From contig JAJAYX010000162.1 of NCBI GenBank assembly GCA_026785985.1, positions 1 through 5,545 on the forward strand: a stretch of DNA of 5,545 nt, in the 5' to 3' direction. The notes under the pieces are model-generated. The model was given only the letters and a program-made list of their open reading frames with translations, was not told where the DNA came from and did no database searches. The translations under genes were made by a program, and so were the position numbers. This DNA comes from Rudanella sp. Lineage in GTDB: Bacteria > Bacteroidota > Bacteroidia > Cytophagales > Spirosomataceae. Each line of letters starts with the position of its first letter. Position 1 is the first letter of the stretch. Below, one piece after another: positions 1 through 5,545 of this stretch.

Positions 1-1345
1 ACATTGGGCCATTATGGGTCCTTCAGGTTCAGGGAAAAGCCTATTTCTCGATGCGCTGGCTGGCAAAACTACCCTGGCTGGCGGGCGATTGCTCCACCCG
101 GTTGGTGCGCTCAAAACTGCCGTTGAACTGGTAGCCCGTGACTACGGCTTCGATTGGCTCATCGCGAATGCTACCCAATTCTATCAGCAACGGTTTAACA
201 CCCAAACGCAGGATGATACCCCCACCGTCCGCGATCTGTTGCAGAATCAGATCCAGCCCGTTGGCACCATCGACCCCGCTTCGGTGCCATTGACTCCGCC
301 TGCTTATCCGGCGGAATGGCTCACCGAGGTTGCCCACCAAATGCACATTACGCATCTCCTCGACCGGCGGCTCACTTCACTTTCCAATGGCGAAACCCGC
401 CGAACATTACTGGCCCGGTCGCTGTTGAAACGCCCCCGCGTGTTGTTACTTGATAACCCGTTTTCAGGTCTTGACTCCGACAGCCGCGCCCAACTCCACG
501 CAACGATTGAGCGGGTTGCCCAAACGGGTATCTCGCTGGTGATGGTGGTTGATGAGCGGGATGTACCGACTTGTGTCACCGATCGGTTGGTGCTGGGGAA
601 GGAGATTGAGGAAGGTGTCAGACATCTGGCAGATGTACAGATACCTTCCTTAATCTCCTCCAATTTTCAAAATGCCATTCAAATGCGAAATATCACCGTT
701 CAGTATGGCGATAAAACAGTGCTGGATTCCGTTAACTGGACCATTTGTCGGGGGGAGAAATGGGCGTTGATGGGACTAAACGGGTCGGGGAAAAGCACCC
801 TCCTGAGCCTGATTACAGCCGATAATCCGCAAGCTTACGCCAACGACTTTAAGCTATTCGACCGGAAGCGCGGCACGGGCGAAAGTATCTGGCAAATCAA
901 ACAAAAAATCGGTTACGTCTCTCCCGAACTGCATCTGTATTTTCCGCGCCAAACGAGCGTCTGGAACGTGGTGGCCTCGGGTTTGTTCGATACAATGGGA
1001 CTGTTCCGTAAACTCAACCCGGAGCAGATGGCTTCGGTAGAGGCTCAACTACACCAACTTGATTTGTGGAAACTGCGCGGTCAGTCGTTGTCGGCACTCT
1101 CGGCGGGGCAACAGCGATGGGCGTTGCTGGGCCGTGCCCTTATCAAAAACCCACCCCTACTGGTGCTCGACGAACCCACTCAAGGTCTGGATGCAGCCCA
1201 CACCGAACAGTTTCGCCAATTGGTAGATCAGCGATGTGCTCAAAGTCCAGATCAAACACTGATTTACGTAACCCACTACCCGGCCGAACTCCCCGATTGC
1301 ATCACTCAAACATTGCGATTGGCAGAAGGCCGGGTTGTGCATTAA
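1..1345 (+). CDS. Tandem ABC-domain ATPase, ModF-like (5' end missing)
   Basis: Soluble protein with two ABC ATPase domains and no membrane segment. It runs off the left edge: the open frame continues upstream of the ATG at 14, giving [13 protein letters not shown], so that ATG is internal to Walker A and roughly 30-40 residues are missing. Numbering from that Met, domain 1 has Walker A GPSGSGKS (2-9), a YQQRF Q-loop region (57-61), signature LSNGE (123-127) and Walker B LLLD (144-147). Domain 2 has GLNGSGKST (254-262), LSAGQ (362-366), LLVLDE (382-387) and H-loop His421. Domain 1 has Asn148 where the catalytic Glu is expected and Asp180 near the H-loop His position, so its ATP site is probably weak or inactive. 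The short linker and motif style fit the ModF group better than ABC-F proteins. The substrate or partner is unknown, and the link to molybdate in ModF is weak. The linker carries a long hairpin at 600-659. The ABC ATPase call is certain; the subfamily is moderately sure. Confidence 0.93.
   Translation, partial: HWAIMGPSGSGKSLFLDALAGKTTLAGGRLLHPVGALKTAVELVARDYGFDWLIANATQFYQQRFNTQTQDDTPTVRDLLQNQIQPVGTIDPASVPLTPPAYPAEWLTEVAHQMHITHLLDRRLTSLSNGETRRTLLARSLLKRPRVLLLDNPFSGLDSDSRAQLHATIERVAQTGISLVMVVDERDVPTCVTDRLVLGKEIEEGVRHLADVQIPSLISSNFQNAIQMRNITVQYGDKTVLDSVNWTICRGEKWALMGLNGSGKSTLLSLITADNPQAYANDFKLFDRKRGTGESIWQIKQKIGYVSPELHLYFPRQTSVWNVVASGLFDTMGLFRKLNPEQMASVEAQLHQLDLWKLRGQSLSALSAGQQRWALLGRALIKNPPLLVLDEPTQGLDAAHTEQFRQLVDQRCAQSPDQTLIYVTHYPAELPDCITQTLRLAEGRVVH
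600..659 (+). repeat. Long imperfect inverted repeat (hairpin) inside the ABC gene
   Basis: Positions 600-619 pair with 640-659 over 20 consecutive positions: 18 Watson-Crick pairs plus G608-T651 and G617-T642, which pair as G-U in the sense RNA. Inside this, ACATCT (622-627) pairs with AGATGT (631-636) around a GGC loop. Bases 620-621 and 637-639 form a small internal loop. The whole folds into one rod of 26 pairs in 60 nt. It encodes the interdomain linker (about residues 196-216) in frame. No U-run follows directly, so it is not a standard terminator. Function unknown. Confidence 0.88.
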
Positions 1346-1362
1346 GTCGTGTGCTATCTTTG
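1335..1362 (+). promoter_or_regulatory. Putative Bacteroidota-type promoter for folD
   Basis: TATCTTTG at 1355-1362 matches the Bacteroidota -7 consensus TAnnTTTG exactly. A TTG at 1335-1337 lies 17 bp upstream, within the 17-23 bp spacing known for Flavobacterium promoters. Transcription would begin near 1367-1370, leaving a leader of about 15 nt before the folD ATG at 1383. The TTG lies within the last codons of the ABC gene. No Shine-Dalgarno sequence is visible before the ATG. This is a motif match only, and TTG alone is weak. Confidence 0.55.
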
Positions 1363-1382
1363 CGGCTTCAATCCCCAACGCA

Positions 1383-2267
1383 ATGCAACTTTTAGATGGC
1401 AAATTCCTTTCGACCCAAATCAAATCACAAATCGCGGCTGAGGTTGCCCAGATAAAGGCCGGGGGTGGTAAAATTCCCCACCTTGTGGCGATTTTGGTTG
1501 GCTCGGCGGGCCGCTCGGAAACCTACGTAGCCAGTAAAATGAAAAGCTGCGAGGAAGTTGGGATGCACTCCACCCTGATTCGGTTTGACGACGACGTGAC
1601 CGAAGATGACCTGCTGGCAGCCGTGCGCGAGGTGAACAACAATCTCGATATGGACGGCCTGATTGTGCAGCTTCCCCTGCCCAAACACGTGAACCCCGAC
1701 CGTGTAATGGAAACCATCGACCCGGCCAAGGATGTGGACGGTTTCCACCCGATCAACATTGGCCGCATGGCAAAGGGGCTGCCCGCCTATGTATCGGCAA
1801 CGCCACAGGGCATCCTGGAAATGCTGAAACGCTACGACATTCCAACCAGCGGCAAGCATTGTGTGGTGGTAGGCCGGAGTCAGATTGTGGGCCTGCCCAT
1901 GTCCATTCTGATGCAGCGCAACGACTACCCCGGCAACTGCACTGTGACGCTGACCCACTCCAAAACCCGGAACCTCCCCGAAATCTGCCGCACCGCCGAC
2001 ATCCTGATTGCGGCCCTTGGTCGGCCCGGTTTCATCACTGCCGACATGGTAAAAGAGGGTGCTGTGGTGATTGACGTGGGCCTGGAAAAAGTGCCTGATG
2101 CCACCAAAAAGAGCGGTTTTGCTCTCAAAGGCGACGTGAAATTCGACGAGGTAGCCCCCAAAACCAGCTACATTACGCCCGTTCCGGGCGGGGTCGGCCT
2201 GATGACCATCTGCTCGCTCATGCAAAACACCGTGAAAGCCGCACGGGGAGAGATTTATAGGAAGTAA
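1383..2267 (+). CDS. folD: Bifunctional methylenetetrahydrofolate dehydrogenase / cyclohydrolase FolD
   Basis: Cytosolic 294-residue enzyme that converts 5,10-methylene-THF to 5,10-methenyl-THF with NAD(P)+ and then hydrolyses it to 10-formyl-THF, supplying purine and formyl-Met synthesis. The length is normal for the family. Visible motifs are the catalytic Tyr48-x3-Lys52 (in [10 protein letters not shown]), GLIVQLPLP (92-100, with Gln96), KDVDGFHP (116-123, with Asp119), the dinucleotide-binding GRSQIVGLP (164-172), and [10 protein letters not shown] (266-275). That last motif has Leu273 where most homologues have Pro. The ATG at 1383 is preferred over an in-frame ATG at 1335, because MQLLDGK is the usual family N-terminus, the earlier start would overlap the ABC gene, and it lies upstream of the putative transcription start. 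The gene follows the ABC gene by 37 bp, with a promoter-like site between, and precedes the GHL10 gene by 21 bp. Confidence 0.97.
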   Translation: MQLLDGKFLSTQIKSQIAAEVAQIKAGGGKIPHLVAILVGSAGRSETYVASKMKSCEEVGMHSTLIRFDDDVTEDDLLAAVREVNNNLDMDGLIVQLPLPKHVNPDRVMETIDPAKDVDGFHPINIGRMAKGLPAYVSATPQGILEMLKRYDIPTSGKHCVVVGRSQIVGLPMSILMQRNDYPGNCTVTLTHSKTRNLPEICRTADILIAALGRPGFITADMVKEGAVVIDVGLEKVPDATKKSGFALKGDVKFDEVAPKTSYITPVPGGVGLMTICSLMQNTVKAARGEIYRK

Positions 2268-2288
2268 CAAATCCACCTGTCCAAGTCT

Positions 2289-4109
2289 ATGAAACACCTT
2301 CTACCCCTCGCCTTCATTCTTCACTGCACATTTTTCATTATCTATTCCGCCACCGCCCAACCTCCCAAACGCGAGTTTCGGGCGGCCTGGGTCGCCACCG
2401 TGGGGAATATTGATTGGCCAAGTTCTAAAAATCTGACTGCCGATCAGCAGCGGGCTGAGTTCGTGGCCATTTTGAATAGCCATCAACAGGCAGGCCTGAA
2501 TGCCGTGGTGGTGCAGGTCAGGAGCGTGTGCGATGCTCTCTATCAGAGTCCGCTGGAGCCGTGGGCCGAGGTGCTGACGGGCAAACAGGGCCAATCGCCG
2601 GGCTACGACCCGCTGGCGTTTATGTTGATCGAATGCCGCAAACGGGGTATGGAGTTTCATGCCTGGTTCAATCCGTATCGGGCCGTGTCGAATGTACAAA
2701 CGGCTGTTTTAGACCCCAATCACGTGGTGCGCCGGAAACCCGAATGGCTGCTGGGACAAGGAAATTTACGAATTCTGAACCCGGCTTTGCCCGAGGTTCG
2801 GGCGTTTGTGACCTCAGTTATTATGGACGTGGTGCGCCGGTACGACATTGACGGAGTACATTTCGATGATTATTTTTATCCCTACCCACCCGCCACCGGA
2901 ACGGCCCCTTTCAACGACGATTCAACCTTTGTGCGTCACAACCGGGGGTTCACCAACCGCGCCGATTGGCGACGCGACAACGTGAATCTGCTGGTGAAAC
3001 AGGTGAGTGACAGCGTCCGGGCCGCCAAACCCTGGGTGAAATTTGGCATCTCGCCCTTTGGCATCTGGCAAAACAAAACCACCGCCCAACCCAACGGTTC
3101 GGCGACTAACGGTTTGCAGGGCTATAACGACATTTATGCCGACTCACGGAAGTGGATTCAGTCGGGTTGGCTCGATTACATTGCCCCGCAACTTTACTGG
3201 CATTTCGGCAATCCGGCGGCTGATTATGGCCTGCTGATTCCCTGGTGGGACAACGTGATGAAGTCAGCCAACGGGAGGCATTTGTACATTGGGCAGGCAG
3301 CTTACCGGGTCGGAGGAACGGGCGAACCGGTGGGCTGGCAACAACCCAATCAAATTCCAATGCAACTCCGGCTTAATCGCCAAACACCTGCCATTCAGGG
3401 GAGTATCTTTTATAACACCACCACGTTTCGTAATAATTCGCTTGGCCTTCGCGACTCAGTCCGCACCAATTTCTACGCCCGGCCCGCCCTGCGACCATTG
3501 ATGCCCTGGAAAACGAACTTTGCGCCACCACCGCCCACGGAACTGACCGCCACACCCACCGGAACCAACATGGAACTGCGCTGGAAGGTTTTTACAGGCA
3601 CTACAGCCCCCGGCTCTCAGCCTGTCAGTCAGTTTGTGGTCTATCGGTTTGACGGTAACGCGGTTGGCGACCGATCAACGGCTCAGTTTATTCGGGCCAT
3701 TACGCCCGATGCCACCCTTAGCTTCACCGACACAGGCCTTGTCCCCGGCCAAACCTATACCTATGTTATCACCACCCTCGACCGGATGCACAATGAAAGC
3801 AACCCGTCGAACGCCGTTCAAACACAGTTGATTACGGCAGAGGAGCCTATTTTGGTAAGCGAATTTAGTAACGCGCCCAACCCGTTTGCCAGCCAAACCG
3901 AGTTGCGCTACACCCTTACCCGCCGGGCCGAGGTGATGCTGACCATCATAGACGCAACAGGGCGGGAAGTTGTCCGTTTGGTAAACGCACAACAATCGGC
4001 GGGCGAACACCGGGCCGTGTGGGACGCACGGGGTGCAACGCTTGGCGTTTTTGTGGCCGTTTTGACTGTCGGCAACCAACGCGCTACGGTTCGACTGGTG
4101 AAGCAGTAA
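2289..4109 (+). CDS. Secreted GHL10/DUF187 glycosidase-like protein with T9SS sorting domain
   Basis: 606-residue exported protein. Residues 1-23 form a signal peptide (MKH, hydrophobic core, ATA before Gln24). It has no lipobox: Cys13 sits inside the hydrophobic core. Residues about 28-345 are a GHL10 (DUF187) TIM-barrel-type domain: FRAAWVATVGNIDWPS (30-45), WFNPYR (126-131), DGVHFDDYFYPYP (188-200) with the Asp193-Asp194 pair, GISPFGIWQN (253-262) and DYIAPQLYWHFG (296-307). A Pro-rich hinge (413-416) leads to a fibronectin type III-like domain (about 417-515). Residues about 520-606 are a T9SS type A sorting domain (NAPNPF, IIDATGREV, AGEHRAVWDA, final RLVKQ). In the family, E. coli DigH (YddW) cleaves peptide-free peptidoglycan glycan, so a glycan substrate is likely but unproven here. 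The sorting domain predicts delivery outside the outer membrane. The gene may be transcribed with folD, as no promoter was seen in the 21-bp gap. Confidence 0.93.
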   Translation: MKHLLPLAFILHCTFFIIYSATAQPPKREFRAAWVATVGNIDWPSSKNLTADQQRAEFVAILNSHQQAGLNAVVVQVRSVCDALYQSPLEPWAEVLTGKQGQSPGYDPLAFMLIECRKRGMEFHAWFNPYRAVSNVQTAVLDPNHVVRRKPEWLLGQGNLRILNPALPEVRAFVTSVIMDVVRRYDIDGVHFDDYFYPYPPATGTAPFNDDSTFVRHNRGFTNRADWRRDNVNLLVKQVSDSVRAAKPWVKFGISPFGIWQNKTTAQPNGSATNGLQGYNDIYADSRKWIQSGWLDYIAPQLYWHFGNPAADYGLLIPWWDNVMKSANGRHLYIGQAAYRVGGTGEPVGWQQPNQIPMQLRLNRQTPAIQGSIFYNTTTFRNNSLGLRDSVRTNFYARPALRPLMPWKTNFAPPPPTELTATPTGTNMELRWKVFTGTTAPGSQPVSQFVVYRFDGNAVGDRSTAQFIRAITPDATLSFTDTGLVPGQTYTYVITTLDRMHNESNPSNAVQTQLITAEEPILVSEFSNAPNPFASQTELRYTLTRRAEVMLTIIDATGREVVRLVNAQQSAGEHRAVWDARGATLGVFVAVLTVGNQRATVRLVKQ

Positions 4110-4112
4110 GTT

Positions 4113-5545
4113 CTAAAACCCAATATCCACAACCAGCAATTCCCATTTTAACTTGTTGGTATTAACGAGGTAGTTGGCGCGAACCCCCACCTCAAAGGGT
4201 TGCCGGAACCGCAACACGTTGAACACAAACGTGAGGTCGGCCCCAACCGTGGAAAGGTTGCGCCGGGCGTTCTCAAAGCGGACTAACTGCCCGGCCTGAT
4301 TCACGACAGGCACCTCCAATTGCCCCTGGGCGGCATCGTAGAAAACGGCCCCTTTAATTCGCTGAATGTAAGCTAATCGGCCAATGTTCCAGTGCGTGTC
4401 GGCAATAGGAAGGCGGTATTCGGCACTGCCCACGGTGAGCTTGTCGAAGCTGGTATAAAGCTGACCGCGTGGGTAAAATGTGACCGGACTGAAGCGGTAG
4501 GTATCCTGACCCGTATTGATTTGTTGCTGATATCCCCCCCGAAGCCGAAGCGAATGGTGTTTCAAAAAGCCCGGAAAAAACAGGTTGGACTGCATACTCA
4601 ACAACTCCCCGCGCAACTTTCCACCAAAGGGGGTGGTTCGCCAGTTAAACAAGAATGTTTGTCCCCAGGGCGGAGCCACATCACGTTTGCTTTGTTTCAG
4701 AAGTCGCTGATAAGTCAGACCGTAATTCATGGCGTTGAGCATGCCGGCCCGGCCAACTTCGTTGAGGGGCGCAAAAGGCAAGTCGTAACCTGTCACCTGA
4801 ATGAGGTTGTAGTTGGCCGAAAGCGTCAGATTTTGGCTGTATTTTGATTGAGTCAGGCGAAACGGAAGCCGGACACCCGCCGATAGCTGGTTATAATGCC
4901 ATTGGTCGTCAAGGAGACTGTCCAACGGCAACCGCCGATCCACATAAACGCTTGTTTTGCGGTTTCCGCTCTGAAAACCGACATCCAGAATGGGGTAAAG
5001 CCCCTGATAGCTGGCATTCGCGAAGAAATTACCAACCTTCTCCGATTGATTATAGGCATAGCCCGCCGAGAGTTGGGTGGTTCCCAGCAAGTCCCGCGAG
5101 TCGATACCAACGGTAAGTCCCTGTCCATCAGAGGCAAACAGTGGTCCCCAGCTATAAATATTCAGGGCGTGGGGCAACCGCCGGTAGCGAATGGTATCGA
5201 AAAGAGTTGGAGCTTGTCCGGGGCGGGTTAGCGATCCAGTCGAGTCGCTGAGCGCTACGCGGGCCTGAGCCAAACCGGGTTCCTGCGCAATGAGCGGCCC
5301 AAAATATCGAACCGTGCGGTCTTGCACCTCAGTGGCGGGTGTCCAGGTGGCCGCGTCGAGGGGGGTTTCCATCACGCGGAACCCATCCGCCGAAAAATCA
5401 TGGAACGCCAGCGTTTTGTTGGAGGGCGAAATAGCTGCGTGGTAGGCTCCCAATGGCCGCGAACTAACCTGGAACGTGCGCCCGTTGCGGATGTCAACCG
5501 CATACAGATTGTCGATGCCCGACTGGGGCGAGTTATACAACACAT
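4113..5545 (-). CDS. Outer-membrane protein: propeller segment fused to BamA/D15-like beta-barrel (N-terminus off-window)
   Basis: C-terminal 476 residues of a larger protein; the frame stays open through the right edge, so the GTG at 5543 is not a credible start. Residues 1-62 resemble TolB/PD40 propeller blades (LYNSPQSGIDNLYAVDI, then AISPSNKTLAFHDF). A polar linker leads to ALNIYSWGP (126-134). From about 140 to the end, alternating polar and hydrophobic strands with aromatic girdles form a transmembrane beta-barrel of roughly 350 residues. It ends KWELLVVDIGF: a terminal Phe is the usual Bam-recognised beta-signal. FYPRGQ followed by SAEYRLPI (356-380) resembles the Omp85/D15 RGF/RGY motif region, with Gln at the aromatic position. 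Probably an outer-membrane surface-antigen-type protein; transport, insertase or scaffold roles are all open. The missing N-terminal part probably holds the rest of the propeller. The gene converges on the GHL10 gene with a 3-bp gap. Confidence 0.82.
   Translation of the reverse strand, partial: VLYNSPQSGIDNLYAVDIRNGRTFQVSSRPLGAYHAAISPSNKTLAFHDFSADGFRVMETPLDAATWTPATEVQDRTVRYFGPLIAQEPGLAQARVALSDSTGSLTRPGQAPTLFDTIRYRRLPHALNIYSWGPLFASDGQGLTVGIDSRDLLGTTQLSAGYAYNQSEKVGNFFANASYQGLYPILDVGFQSGNRKTSVYVDRRLPLDSLLDDQWHYNQLSAGVRLPFRLTQSKYSQNLTLSANYNLIQVTGYDLPFAPLNEVGRAGMLNAMNYGLTYQRLLKQSKRDVAPPWGQTFLFNWRTTPFGGKLRGELLSMQSNLFFPGFLKHHSLRLRGGYQQQINTGQDTYRFSPVTFYPRGQLYTSFDKLTVGSAEYRLPIADTHWNIGRLAYIQRIKGAVFYDAAQGQLEVPVVNQAGQLVRFENARRNLSTVGADLTFVFNVLRFRQPFEVGVRANYLVNTNKLKWELLVVDIGF

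Noticed and set aside
1335..1382. In-frame upstream ATG giving a 16-residue N-terminal extension of FolD
   Set aside because: It overlaps the ABC gene end and lies upstream of the putative transcription start, and the extension does not resemble a FolD N-terminus. The ATG at 1383 matches the family start.
1425..2297. 290-codon open frame on the minus strand covering almost all of folD
   Set aside because: It is antisense to a gene with full FolD motifs, its translation shows no recognisable domain, and it is His/Gly/Val-rich as expected from the complement of GC-rich codons. It is a shadow frame.
2301..2321. Cys13 of the GHL10 protein as a possible lipoprotein cysteine
   Set aside because: The residues before it (ILH) do not form a lipobox, and the hydrophobic core continues after it to an ATA cleavage site, so a type I signal peptide fits better.
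4133..4159. Weak inverted repeat CCAGCAA / TTGTTGG near the convergent junction, considered as a terminator
   Set aside because: Only 7 pairs, one of them a wobble, around a 13-nt loop, AT-rich and without a U-run. It lies inside the minus-strand coding sequence.
4215..4233. Small perfect inverted repeat CACGTT-N7-AACGTG
   Set aside because: A 6-bp stem inside coding DNA is expected by chance in a window this size, and nothing in its position suggests a role.
4534..4540. Run of seven C (G7 on the coding strand) in the outer-membrane protein gene, considered for phase variation
   Set aside because: Seven is short for a slippage switch. The run encodes ordinary Arg-Gly-Gly residues, and the frame is intact. 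Six-base runs of the same kind occur at 750-755 and 5360-5365.
4392..5231. Plus-strand open frames of 90-151 codons opposite the outer-membrane protein gene
   Set aside because: They overlap each other and lie antisense to a well-supported barrel gene, with no recognisable protein features.

Overview
The window looks like chromosomal DNA of a GC-rich Bacteroidota, most likely a Cytophagales of the Spirosoma type. Three things point there. A secreted enzyme ends in a type A sorting domain of the type IX secretion system (T9SS), which is confined to the Bacteroidota lineage. A promoter-like site of the Bacteroidota form (TTG-N17-TATCTTTG) lies just before folD. No gene start has a clear Shine-Dalgarno sequence. 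The genus is an inference from protein style and not a database result.

Layout, left to right: (1) positions 1-1345, + strand, the 3' part of a soluble tandem ATPase with two ABC domains, resembling ModF. Its first ATP site lacks the usual catalytic residues, and a long near-perfect RNA hairpin (600-659) is embedded in the coding sequence at the linker between the domains. (2) 1383-2267, + strand, complete folD for one-carbon folate metabolism, with its own putative promoter overlapping the end of the ABC gene. (3) 2289-4109, + strand, a complete secreted GHL10/DUF187 glycosidase-like protein with signal peptide, catalytic-type barrel, fibronectin type III-like domain and T9SS sorting domain. 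(4) 4113-5545, - strand, the C-terminal 476 residues of an outer-membrane protein that joins a TolB/PD40-like propeller segment to a BamA/D15-type beta-barrel ending in Phe. It converges on gene 3 with only 3 bp between the stop codons.

The window is densely coding. The gaps are 37, 21 and 3 bp, so there is no stretch over 300 bp without a gene. I see no tRNA, rRNA, CRISPR array, insertion sequence or phage gene. Genes 2 and 3 could share a transcript (21-bp gap, no promoter seen between them), but their functions are unrelated. Genes 3 and 4 both act at or outside the outer membrane.

I do not see a clear novel multi-gene system. The most unusual signal is the intragenic hairpin in the ABC gene. 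After it come the propeller-barrel protein and the exported GHL10 enzyme.
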